Assembly: GCA_902825945.1 (NCBI GenBank)
Contig: CADECY010000011.1
Location: 68,132 to 132,131 of the forward strand
DNA from: an uncultured Acidobacteriota bacterium
GTDB lineage: Bacteria; Acidobacteriota; Terriglobia; Bryobacterales; Bryobacteraceae
Direction: 5' to 3'
DNA: 64,000 nucleotides
Of this stretch, positions 26,710 to 35,319 are shown one piece after another (within the stretch, counting starts at the first letter, position 1; each line of letters opens with the position of its first letter). Both the position numbers and the translations under genes were made by a program. The notes under the pieces are model-generated. The model had not been told where the DNA came from, made no database searches, and saw only the letters and a list, made by a program, of their open reading frames with translations.

Positions 26710-29700
26710 ACCACTTGGACACGGTACAGGTCCGCGTTGGTGACGGGGTTCCAGGTGAGGTTCAGGATGTTGCCGTTGATTTGGGAGACAAGGCCGGTGG
26801 GTGGAGTCTGGGCGAGGGGCGGGAGCACAGTTCGAAACGAAACGGTCGATACGATGCTCGAGCACTTCTCATTGCAGGCGCGAACCGTCAGCACGTACTG
26901 CGTCGAGGATCTCATCGTGAATACCGTCCCCAGGGTAGGCGTGTTGATGTGCAGATCAACCTGCGAAGGTCGCGTTGGCTGCTGATCGGTGAGGGTGACC
27001 TCGTAGCTCGTGGCTCCGGGCACCTGTTGCCAACTGATGAGGTTTGTCGACGAGGTCAGCACTTGACCACTCGACGGCGTCAAGACCGTGGGAGCGGAAG
27101 TTGGAGCTGAGCGATCCACGGTGACGTTGATGCTGCCGAAGCCTCCACAGTTCGCCTCTCCGTATCCGGCTGACGAACAGGCACGCACCAGAATCAGGTA
27201 TGGGCCATCGGGAAGCTCCAGGCTCTGACTCGTGGCGGCCACCGCACCCTGTTGACTCGAGTGAACCAACACGGGCTGGACATTCAGCGAATTGTAGGCC
27301 CGAACTTCGTAAGCAAAAGCACCCGGAACCGGAGTCCATGAAAGGTTGACCAATTTGGTCTGAATCACCTGCCCGTTCGCCGGTGAGGTGATCGACGGAG
27401 CAGCCAAGTTCGCGAGACCACCCGCCTGCTGAATCGTAACCGCCGCTGTCCAGTGGGTGATGGTCGCCGATCGAGGACCTCCTGTGTTGGGAGCCACTGT
27501 CACGAAGACATCCCCGGGCCCGGACCGCTCTCCCGGAGACTGCACGGCGAGCCACGGCACAGTAGAGACGGGTGTCCACTGGCAGTCATACTGAGTTGCC
27601 ATCGTAATCGTGACACGCTGCCCGATGGACACCGCGGGAAGCGACGGCGGAGTGAACGCGTACAAGCAAGGACTCTGGCTGAACGAGGCGGTGAAGGTGG
27701 CTGGTGAGTCCGGCCCAACTAGCGAATGCTGCTCAGGGGCACCGTTTGACCAGGAGCTATAGCTGTAAAGCACGCCGTTCTCGGCGTGAAGCCGGGCGTA
27801 CAGTTGGTGTGGCGTTCCCGGTTGCCACCTGAGGGTGACTGGCGCCCGCAGCCACTGCCCGTCGATGACAACAATGCGCCCCTGAGGAACGGTATTGACG
27901 GTTACCGGTACAGCGGTGGGCCCGTCAACGAAACGCGCCACGAATGCACCCGAAACACCCGCGCTAGGAGTGTAGGAGCCCGGCGTTGCAAGGTCGGAGT
28001 CGCTCCAATCGAATCGATACTGCCTCGGTGTGGCTCCGGCGAGCACCGCGGCGCTAGCGGGGGTGAAGGCCGCCGAGAGCACCTCCGAGTCGGCAGCCAA
28101 CACCGACGAATAGACCAAGGAACCGTCCGCGCGGAACCGCACCGCGAAGCCGCTGTCCTCGAACGTATTCCGCTTCCACCGCCATGAGCCGTCGAGCGGA
28201 AACTTGGAGCTACGGGTTCGGCCCCCGACGACGAAACCACCGCCGGCCGGCGCGGCCGCGACCGCCTGGGCGTAATCGTTCAGTTCGCCGCCGAACTGAG
28301 TCGAGAAGTCGATGCCGGTCCCGGAAGCATTGAGAACCGTCAGGAACCCATTGAAATCCGAGGGCACCTGGGTGGACAGGGCCGCGTTCTTCAGTGGAAA
28401 ATCAGCAGAGTCCGTCGTACCCGCAACGGCCGCTCGACCGCCCGTATCGACAGCGATTGCGCTTCCAGTGTCACTGCCCGCGCCGCCGATGTAGGTCACG
28501 AACACCCATTGCGTACCAGACGCCGACAGCTTCGCGGCGAAAGCATCCCCACTTCCACCAGGCGCGGTCTGATAGGCGCCCGGCGTGGTTGGCAGCCCTG
28601 ACCCGACCGTCCCAGTGACATAGGCGGCTCCAGTCGAGTCCATGGCGATCCCGCGAAGCGGTCCGGATGCGATCGACTTCGTGAACTGGATGGCCGATCC
28701 GTCGATCGCCAGTTTGACAACTACGCCTCCCCCGGCGCCACCGGTGAGCGTCTGGGATCCACTGCTTCCCGCCACCGCGATACCGGTAGCGTTCACCGCA
28801 ATCGAATAGAAATCGTCCTGCGACGATCCGCCCAGATATGTCGCAAACGCAAGCTGCCCAGCAGAGCCGAGCCGGGCGACAAAGCCATCGGTGCCCCCAC
28901 CACCCGGATCGGGCTGAACCGCGTTCAGCACCGGGAAGGTGGTCGAAAAGGTGTACCCCGCCACATAGGCGTTGCCGGACGCGTCGAGTGCCAAGCCATA
29001 CAGCCGACTAATCGGGCTTCCACCCATGAACGTGGAGTAGACGAGTGCCGTCCCCGCCGGGTTCAGCTTGGTGACAAACCCTTGCTCTTGCGCGGGTGCC
29101 GTGAAAGCAGCGTTGACCATCGGAAAGTCGGCGGAAGTGGTCGTGCCCGCAACGACAATCGCTCCGCTACCATCCACCGCCACCCCGTTGGCCACCTCGA
29201 CGCCAGATCCGTTCAAGAACGTCCCGTACTCCAAAATCGGATCAATCACCAAAGCCCGTTCCGCATCGTACTTCGCCAACTCGAACCGCACCACCGGACC
29301 CGCAATCCGGTACGACGCCGCTACCTCCACGCGCCGCCCTTCCACCTCCTGATACACCACAGGCTTCTTCTGACGCAGTTCCCCGCCCTTCGTCACCAGC
29401 ACCAGATCCCCATCCGGAGCCACGCGCATCGACCGCGTCCCTTCATACGCCAGTTCGATCTTCGAAGCATCCGCGCCCGGGGCCACCACGAAATCGTACT
29501 CGAGCCGACGCTCGTTTCCGTAGTAGACGATGTCGACTCCCTCGTACACCGACTTCGCCCGGACCCGCGCGTAATGCGGCACACCCTCGCGCCACTTCTT
29601 CGGATCGTTCCCGCGATAGTAGTTCGAAACCCCCGGCAACTTCTCGAGAGCCTCGAATTTCGCCGCCTTTGATCCGCGCAGCTTCATCCGCACCGGATCA

Positions 29701-29897
29701 CCGCCGGGACGCGCGAAGACCGTCTCGCCGCCCGTCAAGAAGATCGACATCCCGCCGCCGCGCGCCGTGAAGCGAACGCGCGAGTCGGTCTGCCCGAGAT
29801 TCGGCTCGAAATGCAGCGGGATCGACCGCATCATGTCTTGCGGAGCGGGTACAGCGAGGGAGAGGGAAGCAGCGAGGACGCCAGTGAGCAGTTTCAT
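26601..29897 (-). CDS. Secreted SBBP-repeat / BACON / fibronectin-III-like protein
   Basis: 1098 residues from ATG 29897 (MKLLTGVLAASLSLAVPAP, signal peptide). Order: DUF7948-type head (IPLHFEPNLGQTDSRVRF, about 25-230) that normally precedes SBBP beta-propellers; SBBP repeats (DFPMVNAAF, YLGGSSQDDFYSIAV, YIGGAGSDTGSAIAV; about 235-640); a BACON domain (CLYAFTPPS to TIQQAGG, about 760-850); and fibronectin-III-like segments. Such proteins are surface or extracellular adhesins or carbohydrate-binding proteins. The last roughly 35 codons after VQVVQPSPD are an arginine-rich out-of-frame tail, so the annotated end is an artefact of the frameshift described at 25918-26709. Confidence 0.83.
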   Translation of the reverse strand: MKLLTGVLAASLSLAVPAPQDMMRSIPLHFEPNLGQTDSRVRFTARGGGMSIFLTGGETVFARPGGDPVRMKLRGSKAAKFEALEKLPGVSNYYRGNDPKKWREGVPHYARVRAKSVYEGVDIVYYGNERRLEYDFVVAPGADASKIELAYEGTRSMRVAPDGDLVLVTKGGELRQKKPVVYQEVEGRRVEVAASYRIAGPVVRFELAKYDAERALVIDPILEYGTFLNGSGVEVANGVAVDGSGAIVVAGTTTSADFPMVNAAFTAPAQEQGFVTKLNPAGTALVYSTFMGGSPISRLYGLALDASGNAYVAGYTFSTTFPVLNAVQPDPGGGGTDGFVARLGSAGQLAFATYLGGSSQDDFYSIAVNATGIAVAGSSGSQTLTGGAGGGVVVKLAIDGSAIQFTKSIASGPLRGIAMDSTGAAYVTGTVGSGLPTTPGAYQTAPGGSGDAFAAKLSASGTQWVFVTYIGGAGSDTGSAIAVDTGGRAAVAGTTDSADFPLKNAALSTQVPSDFNGFLTVLNASGTGIDFSTQFGGELNDYAQAVAAAPAGGGFVVGGRTRSSKFPLDGSWRWKRNTFEDSGFAVRFRADGSLVYSSVLAADSEVLSAAFTPASAAVLAGATPRQYRFDWSDSDLATPGSYTPSAGVSGAFVARFVDGPTAVPVTVNTVPQGRIVVIDGQWLRAPVTLRWQPGTPHQLYARLHAENGVLYSYSSWSNGAPEQHSLVGPDSPATFTASFSQSPCLYAFTPPSLPAVSIGQRVTITMATQYDCQWTPVSTVPWLAVQSPGERSGPGDVFVTVAPNTGGPRSATITHWTAAVTIQQAGGLANLAAPSITSPANGQVIQTKLVNLSWTPVPGAFAYEVRAYNSLNVQPVLVHSSQQGAVAATSQSLELPDGPYLILVRACSSAGYGEANCGGFGSINVTVDRSAPTSAPTVLTPSSGQVLTSSTNLISWQQVPGATSYEVTLTDQQPTRPSQVDLHINTPTLGTVFTMRSSTQYVLTVRACNEKCSSIVSTVSFRTVLPPLAQTPPTGLVSQINGNILNLTWNPVTNADLYRVQVVQPSPDPEAARSPSRPSRSWRRTFRSRFRRERRQLC

Positions 29898-29918
29898 CGG
29901 GAACGCAACCTTACCTAA

Positions 29919-29947
29919 TAGATACTCTAAGTCTAAGTCTAAATCAA
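29919..29947 (-). promoter_or_regulatory. Promoter with a hexamer-repeat spacer
   Basis: On the minus strand TTGATT (29947-29942) is followed by a 17-base spacer and TATCTA (29924-29919), with the gene's ATG about 22 bases beyond. The spacer is made largely of the tandem hexamer TCTAAG (three copies, 29926-29943 on the plus strand, the last ending in A). A change in copy number would alter the -35/-10 spacing by six. Confidence 0.45.
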
Positions 29948-29952
29948 CCACC

Positions 29953-30399
29953 CTAGCTGAAGACTTGCGCTCCGCTGGTCGCAAAGTCGTGCTCCGGGAT
30001 CTCGAGCGCCTCCACCGCCTCCAATCCACCACCTGACCGATAGCGGTGCAGCGTCTCGCGGTAAGGATCCACGAGCCAGCCATGGCGGACGCCCCATTGC
30101 TCATGGCCGCGCATTCGGGCCATCAGGCCACTGTGCGAGTCGCCAAGGGAAACTACTTCCACCACCGCCATCGGCGGGCTCAGCGGGTACGGCGACGGCG
30201 GCCGCCCGTCGAACGGAGCCAGGTCTGCGATCCGCCACCGGCCTGGAGCAACCTCCATATCGATGGCTGGATAAGGAAACAGACCAGTCGTTTCACGTTG
30301 CCCGTACGCCGCGAACAGAATCTCTGTCTGAGCACTGGAATGCGCTGCATCGAGCGCGTTCCGCAATTCGTACTCCCGTTCGAGTGATTCCGGCCTCAC
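29953..30399 (-). CDS. Uma2-family (DUF820) endonuclease-like protein
   Basis: 148 residues from GTG 30399, shorter than the usual 180-200. The C-terminal two thirds fits the Uma2/DUF820 PD-(D/E)XK fold: Asp in IADLAPF, Glu in MAVVEVVS, then the signature GVRHGWLVDPYRETLHRYR. The usual catalytic Lys before the Tyr/His-rich helix appears as Arg (MARMRGHEQW), so activity is doubtful. An upstream methionine start would run into the shell-protein gene on the other strand. Cellular role of the family is unknown. It is divergent from the microcompartment genes by 49 bases. Confidence 0.7.
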   Translation of the reverse strand: MRPESLEREYELRNALDAAHSSAQTEILFAAYGQRETTGLFPYPAIDMEVAPGRWRIADLAPFDGRPPSPYPLSPPMAVVEVVSLGDSHSGLMARMRGHEQWGVRHGWLVDPYRETLHRYRSGGGLEAVEALEIPEHDFATSGAQVFS

Positions 30400-30448
30400 G
30401 TCCCCATTATCATCGCCCGCTGTGGTAGCGTGAAAGATCAGGAAAATT

Positions 30449-30727
30449 ATGGAAGCCCTAGGCATGGTGGAGACTAAAGGTCTCATCGGCGCGATCGAAG
30501 CGGCGGACGCAATGGTGAAAACGGCCAACGTGACGCTGCAAGGCAAGGAATATATCGGCGCCGGATTCGTCACCGTCACCGTTCGCGGAGACGTGGGCGC
30601 GGTGAAGGCCGCTACCGACGCCGGCGCCGCCGCCGCGCGCCGCGTGGGCGAACTCGTGGCTGTCCACGTGATTCCGAATCCGCACGAAGAAGTCGAGCGG
30701 GTGCTGCCCGGCAAGAAGAACGGATAA
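30449..30727 (+). CDS. BMC-domain hexameric shell protein (PduA/EutM type)
   Basis: 92 residues, a single BMC domain of standard length. [22 protein letters not shown] and [21 protein letters not shown] are near-identical in form to PduA, EutM and CcmK shell proteins, ending [16 protein letters not shown]. The pore loop reads IGAGF, where PduA has a Ser, so the central pore would be lined by alanine or backbone. Six copies form a shell tile of a protein organelle. AGGA lies seven bases before the ATG. The aldehyde dehydrogenase starts 15 bases later, giving a minimal operon. No pentameric BMC-P or trimeric BMC-T gene is in this window. Confidence 0.95.
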   Translation: MEALGMVETKGLIGAIEAADAMVKTANVTLQGKEYIGAGFVTVTVRGDVGAVKAATDAGAAAARRVGELVAVHVIPNPHEEVERVLPGKKNG

Positions 30728-30742
30728 ACGGCCGGGTTCGCC

Positions 30743-32545
30743 GTGTTGCACGATAGCGATCTCGTCTCTATTCAAGAAGTCCGCGCCAAGGTCGAGCAGG
30801 CCTACGCCGCCTTTCAGGAAATGCGCCGTCTCTCCCAGGACCGCATTGACGCGATCGTCGAGGCGATGGGCGAAGCCGCGCGCGCCAACGCCCGGCGCTT
30901 GGCCGAGCTCGCGGTGGAAGAAACCGGCTACGGCAACGCCAAGGACAAACTCGCGAAGAATCTCCTGTGCGCGGACTTACTCCCGCGCACCATCCGCGGC
31001 ATGAAAACCGTGGGCGTGCTCCGCGAAGATCCCGAGAAGAAAGTGATCGAGATCGGAACACCCGTGGGAGTGGTGGCGGCGATTCTTCCCACCACCAACC
31101 CTACCTCCACCGCGATCTACAAATCGATCATCTCGCTGAAGGCGGGCAATACGGTGGTGGTCAGTCCACACCCGCGCGCGAAGGCCTGCACATGCGAAAC
31201 GGTTCGCATCATGACCGAAGCCGCTCTCGCCGCCGGCGCGCCGCAAGGCGCGATTCAGTGCATCCACAACGCCACCATTGAAGGCACCGACGCGCTGATG
31301 CGGCATCCGCGAACGAGCGTGATTCTCGCCACCGGCGGCTCCGGCATCGTCAAGGCCGCTTACTCGAGCGGAAAACCGGCGTACGGCGTCGGACCCGGTA
31401 ACGTCCCCGTCTGCCTCGATGCGAGCGCCGATGTCGCCGAGTCCATGGCAAAGGTGGTCACCGGTAAGTCGTTCGACTACGGCACCGTCTGCTCGAGCGA
31501 ACAAACGGTCGTCGCGCTCGCGACATCGCGCGACGCGGTGCTCGGCGAACTGCGGCGCAACGGTGCCTACCTGTGCAACGCCGAACAATCGAAGGCGCTC
31601 GCGAAATTACTGATCGCGCCCAATTGGCGCATCAACGCGAACTGCGTCGGACAAGCGCCGGGGAAGATCGCGAAGATGGCCGGATTCGAAGTGCCGGACT
31701 CCACCTCGATCCTGTTGGTCGAGATCGGCGGCGTCGGCAAGGAACATCCGCTGTCCATGGAAAAGCTCAGTCCGGTACTGAGCGTGCTCTTCGTCAAGGA
31801 CTGGGACGAGCAGATCCGTAACTGCCAGGCGATTCTCAAATTCGGCGGACTGGGCCACACCTGCGTCATCCACGCGAGAGACGATGCGCGCATCCGCGAA
31901 TACGGCATTCGCATGCCCGCGTTTCGAGTGCTCGTCAACACGCCGTCACCGCAAGGTTCCACCGGCATCACGACTTCTGTTTTCCCCGCGATGACGCTCG
32001 GATGCGGCGCGATGGCCGGCAACGCGACTTCCGACAACGTGAGTCCACTGCACTTGGTCAACGTGAAGCGCGTGGCCTATGTCGTGCGCACGGTGGAACA
32101 AGCCTTCCCGGATAGCGGACCAGCGCCGGCGATCCCGGCGGGGCCGGTCGCGTCCGCAGTCGAGAGATTCCTCGCGCAACGCGGACTCGGCGGAAAGCTC
32201 GCCGCTCCTTTGTCCGCCCCGGTTGCACCTGCGCCCGCACGATCCACAGCCTCGGTGGTCGATCGTTTCCTCGCCGCTCGCGGGCAGACCTCTCCCGCGC
32301 CCGCCGCACCTTCTTGTGGGTGTTCGATGCCGGCGGCGATACCTGCGGCCGCCGCTCCCGCTCCACCGCCACCAACCGCACCGCCGGCTCCTAAGGTCGA
32401 CATCTCCGACTTCGTCTGCGAGGCCGATGTACGCACGGCGCTTCACAAAGGTGCGAAGATCTATGTGGGACCGAAATCGATCGTGACACCCGCGGCGCGT
32501 GAACTCGCCAATCAGCACGATCTGCTCGTGATGGCTCAACGATGA
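30743..32545 (+). CDS. Acylating aldehyde dehydrogenase with tandem encapsulation-peptide-like tail
   Basis: 600 residues. The first 450 are a CoA-acylating aldehyde dehydrogenase of the EutE/PduP/AdhE group (aldehyde + CoA + NAD+ to acyl-CoA): [47 protein letters not shown], and the catalytic Cys in [12 protein letters not shown] Pro/Ala linker then carries two similar amphipathic helices, [13 protein letters not shown] (about 469-481) and [13 protein letters not shown] (about 502-514), both like encapsulation peptides, and a CGC motif. The last 50 residues ([23 protein letters not shown]) resemble the TPxAR segment of EutQ/EutT. Start is GTG 30743. It should be microcompartment cargo. Confidence 0.9.
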   Translation: MLHDSDLVSIQEVRAKVEQAYAAFQEMRRLSQDRIDAIVEAMGEAARANARRLAELAVEETGYGNAKDKLAKNLLCADLLPRTIRGMKTVGVLREDPEKKVIEIGTPVGVVAAILPTTNPTSTAIYKSIISLKAGNTVVVSPHPRAKACTCETVRIMTEAALAAGAPQGAIQCIHNATIEGTDALMRHPRTSVILATGGSGIVKAAYSSGKPAYGVGPGNVPVCLDASADVAESMAKVVTGKSFDYGTVCSSEQTVVALATSRDAVLGELRRNGAYLCNAEQSKALAKLLIAPNWRINANCVGQAPGKIAKMAGFEVPDSTSILLVEIGGVGKEHPLSMEKLSPVLSVLFVKDWDEQIRNCQAILKFGGLGHTCVIHARDDARIREYGIRMPAFRVLVNTPSPQGSTGITTSVFPAMTLGCGAMAGNATSDNVSPLHLVNVKRVAYVVRTVEQAFPDSGPAPAIPAGPVASAVERFLAQRGLGGKLAAPLSAPVAPAPARSTASVVDRFLAARGQTSPAPAAPSCGCSMPAAIPAAAAPAPPPPTAPPAPKVDISDFVCEADVRTALHKGAKIYVGPKSIVTPAARELANQHDLLVMAQR

Positions 32546-33036
32546 AACTCGAACTGAACGACCTCAAGACGCGCATCGAATCCGCGATCGCGGCCAAGAA
32601 CCTGATCCTGTTCCGCTCCTACGACCGCGAACAGGAGCGCCCGGTCCGCTGGAACACGCGAGGCTATCCGGAACCCGAGGGTTTCATCGACGCGGCGGCC
32701 AGTCTGGGAGCGAAAGTGATCTGCTTCCACGATCTGCGGTTCGAGACAGAGATTCTCGGCAGCGCGGTCGAGGAGATGCGTGAGAGCGGAGTCAGCCGCC
32801 AAGTGTTACGAGATTTCGAACGCGACCTCCGCAGATTCCGCGAATTCGAGGGCTTCCTGTGTAGCCTCGAGTTGAGTTTCGACCTCGGCGGAAGTACCTA
32901 TTTGTACCAGATGCAGACCGACTGGTATCAGGAGTATCTCGAGAAGCTCGACTCGGTGGACGACTTTCTCGACGGCTTCGATGAAGATCCCGGCGACGGC
33001 CCCGACCCGATGGGTGGCTATTTCTCCAAGAACTGA
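32542..33036 (+). CDS. Unknown acidic protein coupled to the aldehyde dehydrogenase
   Basis: 164 residues, ATG overlapping the dehydrogenase stop (ATGA), so co-translated. No signal peptide or membrane segment. Mixed alpha/beta start (NLILFRSYDREQERPVRWNTRGYPEPEGFIDAAASLGAKVICFHDL), a helical charged middle (RQVLRDFERDLRRFREFEGF) and a very acidic end (DSVDDFLDGFDEDPGDGPDPMGGYFSKN). I do not recognise the family. Position suggests a role with the microcompartment cargo, for example as a chaperone or regulator, but it is also followed after six bases by recJ, so it may be unrelated. Confidence 0.75.
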   Translation: MKLELNDLKTRIESAIAAKNLILFRSYDREQERPVRWNTRGYPEPEGFIDAAASLGAKVICFHDLRFETEILGSAVEEMRESGVSRQVLRDFERDLRRFREFEGFLCSLELSFDLGGSTYLYQMQTDWYQEYLEKLDSVDDFLDGFDEDPGDGPDPMGGYFSKN

Positions 33037-33042
33037 GTCACG

Positions 33043-34761
33043 GTGAGCGGACGTCCGGCGCGTTGGGTCCTTCCCGAAGCCGATACCGAGGCGGTGAATC
33101 GCCTGCGGAGCGAGTTGGGTTTCAACCGCCTGACGGCGAGCATTCTCGCCCGGCGCGGACTCGCTGAGCCCGGGGCGGCCTTGCGATTCCTGCGCCCTGG
33201 TCTCGCCGAACTCCACGATCCGTTTCTGCTCCGCGGCATGAGCGAGGCAGTCCCGCGCATCGTCCAGGCGATCCGCGACAAGCAACCGATCCTGCTCTAC
33301 GGCGACTATGACGTAGATGGCACCACCAGCGTCGTGATCCTCACGAAGCTGCTCGATCTCGCCGGAGCGGACTCGTCTTTCCACGTGCCACATCGCCTCC
33401 GCGACGGCTATGGCATGCATCCAGAGGTGATTCGCGACGCGGCCGCGCGCGGAGTCAAGCTGATCGTCTCTGTCGACACGGGCATTCGCGCGGCAGAAGT
33501 GGTGCGGCTGGCGCGCGAGTTGGGCGTCGACGTGATCGTCACCGATCACCACCTGCCGGAAGCCGATCTTCCGCCCGCCGCCGCGATCCTCAACCCCAAC
33601 CAGCCGGGCTGCGATTACCCCGAAAAGAACCTCTGCGGCGCTGGCGTCGCGTTCAAGCTCGTGCAAGGCCTGATGCGATCACTCGAATGGCCGGAGAATC
33701 GCGTCAACAAGCTTACCGAGTCGTTCCTCAAGATGGTCGCGATCGCGACCATCGCCGATGTGGTTCCGCTCACCGGCGAGAATCGCGTGATCGTCAAACA
33801 CGGTCTCTCCGGGCTCGGCTCCACGAACAACCACGGGCTGCGCGAGTTACTTTCCGTCGCAGGCTTCGGACCCGGCCAGGCACCCACCGCGGGTCAAGTC
33901 GCGTTCCGCGTCGCTCCGCGGATCAACGCCGCTGGGCGCATGGCGAATGCATCAGACGTGATCGAGATGTTCCTCACCGCCGATCCGATTCGAGCGCGCG
34001 GACTCGCCATGCAGTTGCACGAGCTCAACCAGGAGCGACAGGAAGCCGAGCAGAACATGATTCGCGAGATCCTCGAACGGTGCGAGGCCGTCCCGGTGAA
34101 CGACTCCCAGCGCGCGCTCGTCTTCGCGGGGGAGGGCTGGCATCGCGGTGTCGTCGGCATCGTGGCCAGCCGCCTGGTCGATCGCTTTCACCGGCCTTCG
34201 TTCGTGTTGGGGATCGATCCAGAGAAGGGCTTGGCGCAGGGATCAGGCCGCAGCGCCGCCGGATTTCATCTACTCGAAGCGCTCGAATCGATGCCCGAGT
34301 TCTTCGTCAAGTTTGGCGGACACAAACAGGCCGCGGGCCTGACGATCGAAGCCGCAAAACTCGACCAGTTCCGCGAGCGCTTCAACGCGTGGGCGCTCGA
34401 ACGGATTTCGGTGGACGACCTCCGCGCCGTTCGCGAGGTCGACGCCGAACTCGATCTCGAGGACCTCAATTCGGACTCCGTGGGCGAACTCTTCGAACTC
34501 GCCCCGTTCGGTTTCGGAAATCCCGCGCCGTTGTTTCTGATTCGCGGCGCTTCGGCGGCCGAAGAGCCTCGCGTGATGAAGGAGCGCCATCTGCGCCTGT
34601 TCCTGCGGCAAGGCCGCCGCGGACGGGTGGTCAAGGCGTGGAACTGGGCGGACCGGATCGAGATGTTCCAACCCGGGCGTTCCCTTTCGGCCCTGGTCAA
34701 AATCGAGCCTGACGACTATTCAGGCTACTCGCTTACATTGGAAGACGCCAGAAGCGAGTAA
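33043..34761 (+). CDS. recJ: Single-stranded-DNA-specific 5'-3' exonuclease RecJ
   Basis: 572 residues, the usual RecJ length. DHH-family motifs: GDYDVDG (87-93), VDTG (144-147), TDHH (167-170), then the DHHA1 domain with FGGHKQAAGL (about 425) and a C-terminal OB-like domain. RecJ degrades single-stranded DNA in recombinational and mismatch repair, using Mn2+ or Mg2+. GTG start at 33043, six bases after the unknown gene's stop, so probably expressed from the microcompartment promoter as well. The 3' end overlaps the convergent NUDIX gene by 37 bases. Confidence 0.95.
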   Translation: MSGRPARWVLPEADTEAVNRLRSELGFNRLTASILARRGLAEPGAALRFLRPGLAELHDPFLLRGMSEAVPRIVQAIRDKQPILLYGDYDVDGTTSVVILTKLLDLAGADSSFHVPHRLRDGYGMHPEVIRDAAARGVKLIVSVDTGIRAAEVVRLARELGVDVIVTDHHLPEADLPPAAAILNPNQPGCDYPEKNLCGAGVAFKLVQGLMRSLEWPENRVNKLTESFLKMVAIATIADVVPLTGENRVIVKHGLSGLGSTNNHGLRELLSVAGFGPGQAPTAGQVAFRVAPRINAAGRMANASDVIEMFLTADPIRARGLAMQLHELNQERQEAEQNMIREILERCEAVPVNDSQRALVFAGEGWHRGVVGIVASRLVDRFHRPSFVLGIDPEKGLAQGSGRSAAGFHLLEALESMPEFFVKFGGHKQAAGLTIEAAKLDQFRERFNAWALERISVDDLRAVREVDAELDLEDLNSDSVGELFELAPFGFGNPAPLFLIRGASAAEEPRVMKERHLRLFLRQGRRGRVVKAWNWADRIEMFQPGRSLSALVKIEPDDYSGYSLTLEDARSE

Positions 34762-35303
34762 CTCTTGCGGATCATCCGCCCAATCGACTCGCTGGGATTC
34801 AGGCGAGCGGCCTCCTCGAGCGTGACCCATTCCAGCGATTTCGTCTCGGCGGATAGCACCAGCGGCTCATCTGGATCGGCGGTCAGCAGATAGCGGATAT
34901 CGTGGTGGGGATGCGCGGGCATCGCGCCGCGCGCCGGAATCATGTGGACATCGACATCGAAGATCGCCGCGCTGAGCGGCCGGATCGAGCCGAGGCCCGA
35001 TTCCTCGCGTGCCTCCCGCAGCGCGCCTTCGAACACCGACGCATCGTCATCGAGATGGCCACCGAGCTGGAACCACGCGTCGAGCTTGGCGTGATGGGTG
35101 AGTAGGACCCGGCCCGAGCCGGGGTGGAGTATCCATGCGGAAGCGGTGATATGGCCTTCGGGATTGGCGGCGGAGAAAGGCAACTCCCGCGTCCGCAGGA
35201 ACGAGATGGTGCGCGCGGTCATCACGGGCTCGTCCGGGCCCATCGCGCAGTGCGCTTCGAGTTCGCCAATCAGTTTCGGCGCCTGGTTTGCAAGGGTAAT
35301 CAC
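34725..35303 (-). CDS. NUDIX hydrolase
   Basis: 192 residues from GTG 35303, which has AAGGAG seven bases upstream. The Nudix box at about residues 82-104 reads GGHLDDDASVFEGALREAREESGLG: the REAREE core is complete, but the first Glu (Gx5E) is Ala with Asp just before it. The family hydrolyses nucleoside diphosphates linked to another moiety; the substrate is not predictable. The N-terminal 60 residues (LANQAPKLIGELEAHCAMGPDEPVMTARTISFL) look like a small helical extension seen in related NUDIX proteins. It converges on recJ with a 37-base overlap. Confidence 0.88.
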   Translation of the reverse strand: MITLANQAPKLIGELEAHCAMGPDEPVMTARTISFLRTRELPFSAANPEGHITASAWILHPGSGRVLLTHHAKLDAWFQLGGHLDDDASVFEGALREAREESGLGSIRPLSAAIFDVDVHMIPARGAMPAHPHHDIRYLLTADPDEPLVLSAETKSLEWVTLEEAARLNPSESIGRMIRKSYSLLASSNVSE

Positions 35304-35319
35304 GGAGGTTCTCCTTTTC
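35304..35319. promoter_or_regulatory. Shared ribosome-binding palindrome between divergent genes
   Basis: The 16 bases between the NUDIX GTG and the rightward ATG contain GGAGGTTCTCCTTTT. Read rightward, GGAGG lies 11 bases before ATG 35320. Read leftward, AAAAGGAG lies 7 bases before GTG 35303. One imperfect palindrome therefore serves as ribosome site for both genes, and the promoters must lie inside the partner coding regions. Confidence 0.5.
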
